Below are positions 16,556 through 24,328 of a stretch of 64,000 bases of DNA, piece by piece. Origin of the DNA: Burkholderiales bacterium (GTDB lineage: Bacteria > Pseudomonadota > Gammaproteobacteria > Burkholderiales > SG8-41); assembly GCA_022841375.1 (NCBI GenBank), contig JALHRQ010000008.1:104769-168768 (forward strand). Direction: 5' to 3'. A program made the translations under genes and the position numbers. Each line of letters begins with the position of its first letter. Position 1 is the stretch's first letter. The notes under the pieces are model-generated. The model saw nothing but the letters and a program-made list of their open reading frames with translations, did no database searches and had not been told where the DNA came from.

Positions 16556-17651
16556 GCTTGCGCTGCGCCACGTTCTTCTGGCCGTGTCGGTGGCGCTGGG
16601 TACGGTGATGGTCGCCGCGCCGGCCGCGGCCCAGGTTAACGTCGAGATCGCAATACCCGGCGTAAACATCGGCATCTATCAACCGGTCTATCCCGAACTG
16701 GTGCTGGTGCCCGGTTACCCGGTGTATTACGCGCCTCAGGCGCGGGCGAACACCTTTTTTTACGACGGCTATTACTGGGTGTTCCATGAGGACCGTTGGT
16801 ACATGAGCGACTGGTACGACGGTCCCTGGGATCTGGTTGATCCGTACTCCGTGCCGTTGTTCGTGCTGCGGGTGCCAGTGCGCTATTACGTCAATCCGCC
16901 GGTGTATTTCAACGGTTGGATACTGGCGGCGCCGCCGCGCTGGGACCTGCACTGGGGCCCGCGCTGGGTGCAGCACCGCCATGGCTGGAATCACTGGGAC
17001 CACCGTTCTGTGCCGCGGGCTGCACCGCCGCCGGTGTATCAGCGGCACTATGCCGGCGAGCGTTATCCACGCCGCGAATACCAGCATGAACTGCGCGACC
17101 GGCATTACCGTTATCAGCCGCGCGACTCAGGGGTGCGCCAGCAGGCACAGGAACAACCATTGCCACGGACATCAATTCCGCCGCAATCTGGGGCGCAGGG
17201 CCATAGCGAGGCGCCGCGTTCGCAGTATCCGCAACACCAGCGCAATGAAGTACCGCGATACGTGCTGACCCCGGCCCCTCCGCAAGTCCGAGAACCGGTG
17301 GCGCAGGAACAGCGGCATTCGCCACGGCAGGAATCCGAACGTGAGCGGCGTATCCAACCGGCGCCGCAGACCCAACCGGCAGTTCCGTCCGTGCAGGCGC
17401 CGCAACTGCCGCATAATCAGCCGCGTGAGGCACGTGAAGAAAGACCACGGCCAGCACCTGTGCATGTTGCGCCTCAATCCCGAGCGCCAGTGATATTCGA
17501 GTCGCGGCAATCTGCGCGGTTGGACGCAGGCCCCCGCGAACCGCGTGAATCCCGGCCCCAGCAAAACCCGCGGCGCGAACCGCAGGGCCGGGGGGATGAT
17601 CGGGGCCGGGGCCAGGTCGAGCGCGGCCGCGGACAGGAACGGGGGCATTAA
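16542..17651 (+). CDS. Exported aromatic- and Arg/Gln/Pro-rich protein
   Basis: About 369 aa from MAAVKLALRHVLLAVSVALG, a classical signal peptide ending near AAPAAAQ. Residues about 35-150 are rich in Tyr and Trp (FFYDGYYWVFHEDRWYMSDW, DGPWDLVD, WVQHRHGWNHWDHR), a pattern seen in beta-proteobacterial envelope proteins of unknown role. The remaining half is low-complexity Arg/Gln/Pro/Glu, probably disordered. The start at 16542 overlaps the end of the lipoprotein gene by 14 bases; an alternative ATG at 16506 would also include the signal peptide. The pair lipoprotein plus this protein is probably co-translated. Not related to any enzyme I can name. Confidence 0.65.
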   Translation: MAAVKLALRHVLLAVSVALGTVMVAAPAAAQVNVEIAIPGVNIGIYQPVYPELVLVPGYPVYYAPQARANTFFYDGYYWVFHEDRWYMSDWYDGPWDLVDPYSVPLFVLRVPVRYYVNPPVYFNGWILAAPPRWDLHWGPRWVQHRHGWNHWDHRSVPRAAPPPVYQRHYAGERYPRREYQHELRDRHYRYQPRDSGVRQQAQEQPLPRTSIPPQSGAQGHSEAPRSQYPQHQRNEVPRYVLTPAPPQVREPVAQEQRHSPRQESERERRIQPAPQTQPAVPSVQAPQLPHNQPREAREERPRPAPVHVAPQSRAPVIFESRQSARLDAGPREPRESRPQQNPRREPQGRGDDRGRGQVERGRGQERGH

Positions 17652-17770
17652 AGCCACCCGCATTGCACCATAGCGGCGACTTCTGGTGTTTAGAAGGCGC
17701 TTGGCCTGAAAGAAATCGTTGCCTTGCCTTGCAGCTTGTATGATCAGCCGTAGAATCAACGCAGGCTTCC

Positions 17771-18829
17771 ATGTCGGACGGATCATTGATCAACACGCGC
17801 AAGTTACGGCTGCTGCTGGAGGCGGTGGCGCTGGCCATCGCCTGCAGTGCTTATGCCCAGGTCAACGTCGGTCGTGTGCATCTGCCCTATCCCAACGGCA
17901 ATATCGATCTTTACGCCACGACCGGTCAGTGCGTGCTGGTTATCGACGGATTGATGGACGATGGCGCGATCAAGGTCCTCAATGAGGCAATGCGGCAGGT
18001 GCAGCGCCTGCGCTGTGCCGAACGGATCATGGTCCTCAACTCGGCCGGCGGCGCACCGGTGTTTGCCTACAGCGTGGCGGATTTTCTCGGAAAGTATGAA
18101 TTCGATACCGAGATTTTGGACGGCAGCATCTGCTTTTCCGCGTGCAGCTATGTTTTTCTCGGCGGCCGCAAACGGGTGATCGGTGAACGGGGGAAATTCG
18201 GCGTTCACCAGCATTCGCGCGACGGCGTCTGCGCACTGGCGTTCAGTGACGGTGAAGAAAAACGGATGCGCACCATCATTGGGAAAGCGCTGCCGGCACC
18301 GGCGACGAACCGGTTGATCGGCATCATTCTCGGCACCGACTGCAATACGATGAATCTGCTGTCACGTGAAGATCTCGGTGCGATGTCCATTGCCAACGCG
18401 CAGGATTCGCGCATCGACCCGGCCATCCGGCAGGCGATCGACGCGCGCGAGGCGCAGGTGTTCGAACAGTTCAGAAACGCGGCACGCGGATCATGGACCC
18501 GCGCTGCCGGCGACAGGGTGCTGACGGTGTTTACGCGCGAGCGTGCGGATCCCACACCCGGCGCTAACCCGACCCTCTGGGCGATGATCAATTATTCCGC
18601 GGACAAGGCTGAAATCATCTCCGGAGAAAACTACAGGTCGCATGAAATACTCAATGAAATCGACTGCGAACGGCAGACGATTTCGGTGATCCGCAGCGTG
18701 TATACACGCGAGCCGATGGGCGCAGGCCCGGTGGTCTGGAAAACCGGAAGGCTCTCGGCTGTGCCGGTACGGGCCAAAACGCCGACCGAAGCTTTTTACA
18801 AGGCGGCTTGCGGACGGCCCCTGCAATGA
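17771..18829 (+). CDS. Exported ClpP-fold protein with adhesin-E-like C-terminus
   Basis: A 352-aa protein with an N-terminal hydrophobic export segment (LLLEAVALAIACSAYAQ). Residues about 55-160 look like the periplasmic ClpP/crotonase-fold family COG3904: MVLNSAGGAPVFAYSVADFL (oxyanion glycine pair), DGSICFSACSYVFLGGRKR (serine in SACSY) and GKFGVHQHS (histidine). The C-terminal 100 residues (TLWAMINYS, CERQTISVIRSVYT, AFYKAACGR) resemble surface-adhesin protein E domains. The combination suggests a periplasmic or surface protein, possibly a peptidase. The exported methyltransferase-like gene follows after 81 bases on the same strand. Confidence 0.66.
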   Translation: MSDGSLINTRKLRLLLEAVALAIACSAYAQVNVGRVHLPYPNGNIDLYATTGQCVLVIDGLMDDGAIKVLNEAMRQVQRLRCAERIMVLNSAGGAPVFAYSVADFLGKYEFDTEILDGSICFSACSYVFLGGRKRVIGERGKFGVHQHSRDGVCALAFSDGEEKRMRTIIGKALPAPATNRLIGIILGTDCNTMNLLSREDLGAMSIANAQDSRIDPAIRQAIDAREAQVFEQFRNAARGSWTRAAGDRVLTVFTRERADPTPGANPTLWAMINYSADKAEIISGENYRSHEILNEIDCERQTISVIRSVYTREPMGAGPVVWKTGRLSAVPVRAKTPTEAFYKAACGRPLQ

Positions 18830-18910
18830 GCGGCATACAATGGCATCGGAGCCGCTGCTGCTGATCGATCAGAGTATCCGGACTCCATTGAATTCTCACC
18901 GGAGGTGGCG

Positions 18911-19885
18911 GTGCAGACACGTGATTGTCGGATAGCGGCTTGGAATTTGACTTCTGCGCTGGTGATCGCGGTCAGCGGCTTGGTTCTGGCAGCCGGACTG
19001 GCGCATGCGCAAGTCAAATCCGCCAAACCCCCGCGCAGCGTGGCGGCAAAGCCGCCCAGTCCCCAGCTGCAAAAAGAACTCAGCGAGCAGACCAAAATCT
19101 ATCAAAGCCGCGGCGAACAGGTGCCTTCCGATTACGTGACGGACCGTTCGCTGCTGTCGTATTCGATGACGCTGCTGCCGGAGTTTGACCAGTCACTGGC
19201 GAAACTCGGTCCCGCAGACCGCTGGCTGGATGTCGGCGCAGGCCAGGGTCGGGCAATCCTCGATTATTATGGTGACCGGTTTGACGCGATGCACGCAGAA
19301 GGGCGCGAGCAGCGCGGCAGCAAGGCGCGGTCGGTTGCGTTGTCGATTGAAGATCGCCGCGATGCCCGCTGGCATCAAACCGCGGCGAACCTCGAGCCGG
19401 GAAAAATCGAATATCGTTTCGGCAAGCGCATCCGCGAGTACGCGCCGGATGAACTCGGCCGCTTCAAGCTGGCGACCGATGTTTACGGCGGGTTTTCATA
19501 TACCGCGCAACTCTCGAACTTTATGGAAAAACTGCTGGCCATGCTTGAGGTCAACGGCAGTTTTTACACAGTGCTGATCGACGTCAGTCCGGAACACTGG
19601 ACCAATCGCCCGGCGACGCCCCGGGTGAACTTCCAGACCGAAATCATCAATGCCGCGGGTGCAGAAGTCAAAGTCTGCGCCTGGTTGAAGCGCATCAGCT
19701 GTGTCGAAGTGAGCTGCGAAGCCGATGCGCGTTCGACAACCCCCATCGAGCGATACCGCGTCAAAAAAGTCTGCGACAACACGACGGTTCCGGCGCTGGA
19801 GTCCACTCACTTTGTCGCCGGCACACCGCCGGCGCGGCAATTTCAGCTGATTGAGCCCGCGCCTGTTGCGCCGGTTGCGAAATAA
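18911..19885 (+). CDS. Exported SAM-methyltransferase-like protein
   Basis: About 324 aa. A hydrophobic leader (WNLTSALVIAVSGLVLAAGLAHAQ) resembles a signal peptide cut after AHAQ; the mature part contains RWLDVGAGQGRAILDYYGD, the SAM-binding motif I of Rossmann methyltransferases, then KLATDVYGGFSYTAQLSNFMEKLLAMLEVNGSFYTVLID, which resembles motifs IV-V and the strand-helix region. A methyltransferase exported to a compartment without SAM is odd, so the activity is doubtful; it may be a repurposed fold. GGAGG at 18901-18905 is well placed for a GTG start at 18911 rather than the in-frame GTG at 18905. The substrate is unknown. Confidence 0.62.
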   Translation: MQTRDCRIAAWNLTSALVIAVSGLVLAAGLAHAQVKSAKPPRSVAAKPPSPQLQKELSEQTKIYQSRGEQVPSDYVTDRSLLSYSMTLLPEFDQSLAKLGPADRWLDVGAGQGRAILDYYGDRFDAMHAEGREQRGSKARSVALSIEDRRDARWHQTAANLEPGKIEYRFGKRIREYAPDELGRFKLATDVYGGFSYTAQLSNFMEKLLAMLEVNGSFYTVLIDVSPEHWTNRPATPRVNFQTEIINAAGAEVKVCAWLKRISCVEVSCEADARSTTPIERYRVKKVCDNTTVPALESTHFVAGTPPARQFQLIEPAPVAPVAK

Positions 19886-19933
19886 CGCAGTTTGCAGGTC
19901 TTGTGCATGGCATCAACGAATTTCTCAAACACC

Positions 19934-19960
19934 GTTCGTCCCTGAGCCTTGTCGAAGGGC
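19934..19960. repeat. REP-like intergenic palindromic repeat
   Basis: The 27 bases resemble the dispersed proteobacterial intergenic repeat built around CCTGAGC..TTGTCGAAGG. CCTT-GTCG-AAGG forms the small stem. It lies in the 123-bp gap between convergent genes. A related CCTGAGCTTGTC segment occurs near 53890 inside the inverted-repeat element. Assignment rests on memory of the repeat family and needs a genome count. Confidence 0.5.
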
Positions 19961-20008
19961 AATTGGCGTAACGGGGTTGGAAGGGCCAAATCCGAACGGT
20001 TTTTGATT

Positions 20009-20278
20009 TCAGCGAAAGCGGATTTTCGCCACCAGGATGGTCGCTGCCAGCACCAGCGTCACCGCATTGGCGACGATCAGCGGCATGTCGCTGATCAATA
20101 TGCCGTAGGCCAGCCACAGCATGACGCCCGACACCATCATCAGAAACATCGCGAGCGACACATCGCGGGTTGAACGCGTCTGCCAGACCTTGAAGGCCTG
20201 AGGTGCGAATGCAGCAGTGGTCAGCAGGGCGGCAGCCATGCCGATCCAGGCGGGGGAGAAGGTGAGTTCAGTCATCAT
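20009..20278 (-). CDS. SemiSWEET-type sugar transporter
   Basis: An 89-aa membrane protein with three helices: WIGMAAALLTTAAFAPQAFKVWQTRSTRDVSLAMFLMMVSGVMLWLAYG contains the PQ-loop proline-glutamine pair (APQAFKVW) and the typical TRSTRDVS loop of SemiSWEETs. Bacterial SemiSWEETs dimerise to make a six-helix sugar facilitator. Length matches the family (about 85-100 aa). ATG 20278 is used; a GTG lies one codon upstream. It is convergent with the methyltransferase-like gene and divergent in role from the downstream proline-rich protein. Confidence 0.88.
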   Translation of the reverse strand: MMTELTFSPAWIGMAAALLTTAAFAPQAFKVWQTRSTRDVSLAMFLMMVSGVMLWLAYGILISDMPLIVANAVTLVLAATILVAKIRFR

Positions 20279-20321
20279 CACTCAAGTTTACCCAATTCCA
20301 ATTAGAGCTTCAGTGCGCTGG

Positions 20322-21167
20322 TCAACGCTGAGCCGGAATGGCATCGGGGAAAAAGTCGCGCATCATGAAATCCTCCAGCCCGGAGTTGTCCCGGGCGCGC
20401 GCCGAGAGCGTGACTGTGCGCCCCATACGCTGTGAAACCCAATGGAAGTCCTCCTGGGTGTTTTCGCGAATAAGCGCAATCATCTTGCGCACCACCGCCA
20501 GCTGGATGTTGCTGTTGTTGCCGCGGCGGACCACGATCAGCTGTTTGGTGTTGCGGTTGATGTTGCTGTTCCAGCCGTAAAAAATGAATTCTGCGTAGTC
20601 GTAGCTCATTTGCTCGATCTGGAACATGCCGCCGCCCTGCCGCGGGTCGTAGCCGAAGGTGCGGTCCCGCTGCGAAGGCAGATTGCCGGCGATGATGCGT
20701 CGTGATCGGGATTCGTCATCTTCTACCGCGGGCGCCGGGACTGGCGTGGTCTCACTGCGGGCGCGGCGCCGTGCTTCGATATAAGAATCCATATCGCCTT
20801 CAGCCACTGGGCGCGGGGGTGACGTCACTACCGGCGCAGGTATGGCCTTGTCGGGTGCGGTTTTGTTCAGGGCGATGACCGGGGGCGCAGGCTGTGGCGG
20901 CGGGGTCGCTGGCGGGCGCTGCGCCCGCGGTGCCGGTGGCGCGGGTGCGGGGCTCAAGCGCCGCACCGCGGGTGCCGACGGTGCCAGTCGCAGCGTCAAA
21001 GCGGGGGACTGATCCGAGAGTTCACCGATTTTCGGCAACTGCACCTTGATTGGCGGCAGTTCCCATAGTGCGAGCAGGTGGAAGAGGACCGACAGCGCAA
21101 TCATCACCCAGATTCTGGGGATGACCACGTTATTACAGCTGCGGTATGCGTCGATCCGGTTGTTCAT
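20322..21167 (-). CDS. Proline-rich single-pass membrane protein, TonB-like architecture
   Basis: A 281-aa protein with one N-terminal membrane helix (IPRIWVMIALSVLFHLLALWEL), a Pro/Ala-rich linker (PAPAPPAPRAQRPPATPPPQ) and a C-terminal domain with YDYAEFIFYGWN and NTKQLIVVRRGNNSNIQLAVVRK. The layout resembles TonB, but the C-terminal domain does not match the canonical TonB fold by eye, so it is best called TonB-like. It could span the periplasm. Start at MNNRIDAYR; an in-frame ATG upstream would add a non-coding-looking leader. The SemiSWEET gene follows in the same direction. Confidence 0.6.
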   Translation of the reverse strand: MNNRIDAYRSCNNVVIPRIWVMIALSVLFHLLALWELPPIKVQLPKIGELSDQSPALTLRLAPSAPAVRRLSPAPAPPAPRAQRPPATPPPQPAPPVIALNKTAPDKAIPAPVVTSPPRPVAEGDMDSYIEARRRARSETTPVPAPAVEDDESRSRRIIAGNLPSQRDRTFGYDPRQGGGMFQIEQMSYDYAEFIFYGWNSNINRNTKQLIVVRRGNNSNIQLAVVRKMIALIRENTQEDFHWVSQRMGRTVTLSARARDNSGLEDFMMRDFFPDAIPAQR

Positions 21168-21316
21168 CAATCTATCGTTACAATGCGACGTTTCGTTTGA
21201 ACGCGAGGCGGGATTACGGGGTAGCGATAATCTCACAGCCCGCCGGATTGTCTGTTCGATTTGCCTTTAAACCACCGGTAATTTCCCGGTTTTTTCTGCA
21301 GCACGGAGGCTTGAGC

Positions 21317-22315
21317 TTGAAAACCATCGACATCCATGCCCACATTGTTCCTGATTCGATGTGGCGCGCTATCGAAACCAGACAGGACTGGCACGGCTTT
21401 CGTCACGAGCCTGGGGAAGGTTCCGGCACCATGGTGGGGAACGGCCAGCGCACCGAGTTTTCATCGGCCAAGCTGCGTTATACGGTGGAGGAGCGTCTCA
21501 AGGACATGGATGCGCAGAAAGTCGACGTGCAGGTGCTGTCCATCCACACGCCCTTTGTCGGTTACCACCTGGATCCGGCGCAGGGACTGGCGCTGGCGCG
21601 GGAATTCAACGACGAGCTGGCTTCGACAGTGCGCCGCGCCAACGGGCGGCTGGCCGGATTTGCAACGTTGCCGGTGCAGGATGTCGGCTTGGCGATCGCC
21701 GAACTCGAACGCGCTGTCACTGCGCTGGGCCTCAAGGGCGCTTCACTCGACACCAGCGTCAACGGTTTGCAGTGGGACGAACCCGCCTTCCTGCCGTTTT
21801 TCAAGGCTGCCGAGCAACTGGGTGCCGTGCTGTTCTATCACCCGCAGCCGCGCAACAATTTCCTGCAGGATCGCATCAAGCGCCATGGTCTTAACAACAG
21901 CCTTGGCGTTATCCTCGATGACGCCATTGTTACCGCGATCCTGCTCGCCGGTGGCGTGCTGGAGAAATGCCCCGACGTCAAAATCTGCATCGCCCACGGC
22001 GGCGGACCGGCTTGCCTCGCGATGGGTCGCATGGACAAGAACTGGCAGGACCGTCCGTCCACGCGCAGCACCTCGAAGCCGCCGGGCGCTTATATGAACA
22101 AGCTGTACTACGACACCGTCGTCGGCGACGAAATCACGCTGCGCTTCCTGATCGACCGCGTCGGCGCTGACCGTGTGGTGATGGGCAGCGACTGGCCGTT
22201 TGTGCCCTGGCATCCGTCGCCGGTGAAGTGGTTGCAGGACCGCGAGACGCTGAGCGCCGCCGAAAAGGAAAAAATCCTCTGGAAAAACCTTTCGGAACTG
22301 CTCGACATCCGCTGA
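21317..22315 (+). CDS. Amidohydrolase 2 (ACMSD-like) family protein
   Basis: A 332-aa metal-dependent hydrolase or decarboxylase of the Amidohydro_2 family. IDIHAHIVP at residue 4 is the HxH metal site; FYHPQPRNNF, KICIAHGGGPACLAMGR and VVMGSDWPFVPW supply the later histidine and aspartate. The family includes 2-amino-3-carboxymuconate-6-semialdehyde decarboxylase and 4-oxalomesaconate hydratase-like enzymes, so an aromatic-ring degradation step is plausible. The start is a TTG at 21317, 7 bases after GGAGG (21305-21309); the frame continues upstream but has no signal. The neighbouring soxB is 192 bp downstream. Confidence 0.83.
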   Translation: MKTIDIHAHIVPDSMWRAIETRQDWHGFRHEPGEGSGTMVGNGQRTEFSSAKLRYTVEERLKDMDAQKVDVQVLSIHTPFVGYHLDPAQGLALAREFNDELASTVRRANGRLAGFATLPVQDVGLAIAELERAVTALGLKGASLDTSVNGLQWDEPAFLPFFKAAEQLGAVLFYHPQPRNNFLQDRIKRHGLNNSLGVILDDAIVTAILLAGGVLEKCPDVKICIAHGGGPACLAMGRMDKNWQDRPSTRSTSKPPGAYMNKLYYDTVVGDEITLRFLIDRVGADRVVMGSDWPFVPWHPSPVKWLQDRETLSAAEKEKILWKNLSELLDIR

Positions 22316-22403
22316 ATGGGCAATGCTGGGGCAAAATGAATGCATACAACTATTCCCGGGTAAAACGTGATCATATTTACGAATCATTCGAGGAGGTCGT
22401 GAA

Positions 22404-22511
22404 TTGCGCTGTTCACCCTGCAATAAAATCGCGGGAATGATCGACAGCCTGATGCGGCTGCTGCGGCTGGGGCGGTTCCCGCAGATTCATTTCCCGGCGC
22501 AGAAACCGTGA
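22404..22511 (+). CDS. Possible 35-residue leader peptide overlapping soxB
   Basis: A frame of 35 codons starts with TTG 22404, seven bases after GGAGG (22392-22396), and ends with TGA at 22509-22511 that overlaps the GTG start of soxB (22508-22510). The peptide has a CxxC motif in MRCSPCNKIAG and an amphipathic basic segment (LMRLLRLGRF). It may be a leader ORF that couples translation to soxB or a real small protein; an ATG at 22437 is an alternative start. Evidence is only frame, ribosome binding site and overlap. Confidence 0.32.
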   Translation: MRCSPCNKIAGMIDSLMRLLRLGRFPQIHFPAQKP

Positions 22512-24205
22512 ACCGCAGGGAGTTTCTGGGGGCGCTGGCGGCTGCGGCCGCCTGCGGCGTGCCGCTGGATGGCGCACGCGCCCAGGTTGCCCAGGCGCTC
22601 TACAATCCACCGCGTTTCGGCAATGTCAGCCTGCTGCATTTCACCGACTGCCACGCGCAGCTGCTTCCAAGCTACTTCCGTGAGCCCAGCGCCAACATCG
22701 GCGTTGGCGAAGCGGCCGGACGCCTGCCGCACCTGGTCGGTGAACATCTGTTGAAAAGTGCGGGTATCGCTCCGGGCACTGCCGAAGCCCACGCGTTCAC
22801 CCACCTCGACTTCGCCGCCGCCGCCAAGCGTTACGGCAAGGTCGGCGGCTTCGCCCATTTAGCGACACTGGTTAAACAGCTGCGCGAAAGCCGGCCCGGC
22901 GCGCTGCTCCTTGATGGCGGCGACACCTGGCAGGGTTCCGCCACGTCGCTATGGACCCAAGGTCGCGACATGATCGAAGCCTGCCGCCTACTCGACGTCG
23001 ACATCATGACCGCGCACTGGGAATTCACTTATGGCGACAAGCGCGTACTCGAAGCCATAAAGTCGCTCGGACGCATTGAATTCCTCGCGCAAAACGTCAA
23101 GACCGCCGATTTCGGCGATCCGGTATTCAAACCCTATGTGATGCGCGAGATCAACGGCGTGCCCGTGGCCATTATCGGCCAGGCGTTTCCATACACCCCG
23201 ATTGCCAATCCGCGCCATTTTGTGCCGGAGTGGACCTTCGGCATCCAGGAGGCGGAACTGCAGGCCGTCGTCAATGAAGCGCGCGGCAAAAGTGCGCGCG
23301 CCGTGGTGCTGCTCTCGCACAACGGCATGGACGTTGACGTCAAGCTGGCGGGCCGCGTGCGCGGCATTGACGCGATCATGGGCGGTCATACCCACGACGG
23401 CGTTCCGGTGCCCATCATCGTCAACAATGCCGGCGGCAAGACCATCGTCACCAACGCCGGCTGCAACGGCAAATTTCTCTCGGTGCTGGACCTCAACGTC
23501 AGCAGCAGCAGCGGCGTTGCTGATTACCGTTACCGGCTGCTGCCCGTGTTCTCCAACCTGCTGCCGGCGGATCCGCAGATGCAGTCGCTGATCGAGCGCG
23601 TGCGCGCCCCGTTTGCAGCCCGGCTCAACGAACCGCTGGCTGTCACCGAAGGGCTGCTCTACCGGCGCGGCAACTTCAACGGCACTTTCGATCAACTGAT
23701 CCTTGACGCCCTGATGACCGTCAAAGGTGCCGAGATCGGATTCTCACCGGGTTTCCGCTGGGGTACGACCCTGCTGCCGGGTCAGACCATCCTGCGTGAA
23801 CACCTGATGGACCAGACGGCGATTACTTATCCCGGCGTAACGCTCAACGAAATGACCGGCAACGACATCAAGGCAATCCTCGAAGATGTCTGCGACAACC
23901 TGTTCAACCCTGACCCCTACCTGCAGCAGGGCGGCGACATGGTGCGCATCGGCGGCATGACTTACGCCTGCAATCCGGCAGCGGTGATCGGCAAACGCAT
24001 CGACGACATGCGCTTGAACGGCAAGCGGATTGAAGCAGGGCGGCGCTACAAGGTTGCGGGCTGGGCGCCCGTTGCCGAGGGTGCAACGGGTGAACCGGTG
24101 TGGGATGTTGTCGAGCGTTATCTCAAAGACATCAAGACCATCAAGCCGCGCGCACCCAATGTGCCACGAATCATCGGCATGAGCGGCAACCAGGGGTTGG
24201 CGTGA
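22508..24205 (+). CDS. soxB: Thiosulfohydrolase SoxB
   Basis: A 565-aa protein of the 5'-nucleotidase/SoxB family with a Tat-type signal (NRREFLGALAAAAACG). Metallophosphoesterase motifs are LLHFTDCHAQLLP (residue ~47), LLLDGGDTWQGS, VVLLSHNGMDVDV and GGHTHDGVPVP; the C-terminal domain ends with NVPRIIGM. SoxB hydrolyses the sulfate from the SoxYZ-bound thiosulfonate intermediate in periplasmic thiosulfate oxidation and uses two manganese ions. Length is normal. The start is GTG 22508; no ATG fits the signal peptide. None of soxXYZACD lies in this window, so the gene is an orphan here. It follows an amidohydrolase and precedes an MBL-fold enzyme on the opposite strand. Confidence 0.9.
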   Translation: MNRREFLGALAAAAACGVPLDGARAQVAQALYNPPRFGNVSLLHFTDCHAQLLPSYFREPSANIGVGEAAGRLPHLVGEHLLKSAGIAPGTAEAHAFTHLDFAAAAKRYGKVGGFAHLATLVKQLRESRPGALLLDGGDTWQGSATSLWTQGRDMIEACRLLDVDIMTAHWEFTYGDKRVLEAIKSLGRIEFLAQNVKTADFGDPVFKPYVMREINGVPVAIIGQAFPYTPIANPRHFVPEWTFGIQEAELQAVVNEARGKSARAVVLLSHNGMDVDVKLAGRVRGIDAIMGGHTHDGVPVPIIVNNAGGKTIVTNAGCNGKFLSVLDLNVSSSSGVADYRYRLLPVFSNLLPADPQMQSLIERVRAPFAARLNEPLAVTEGLLYRRGNFNGTFDQLILDALMTVKGAEIGFSPGFRWGTTLLPGQTILREHLMDQTAITYPGVTLNEMTGNDIKAILEDVCDNLFNPDPYLQQGGDMVRIGGMTYACNPAAVIGKRIDDMRLNGKRIEAGRRYKVAGWAPVAEGATGEPVWDVVERYLKDIKTIKPRAPNVPRIIGMSGNQGLA

Positions 24206-24328
24206 GCAGGGTTGGCGGCCACGGCGGCATGTCCATCAAATTTTATGCAGTCAGACCAACCGGTCTGCCGGGGTTGCGATTGCCTGCGGGATGATTTCCC
24301 GCCCGTTGTTCCCGTTAAGGCACCTTTC

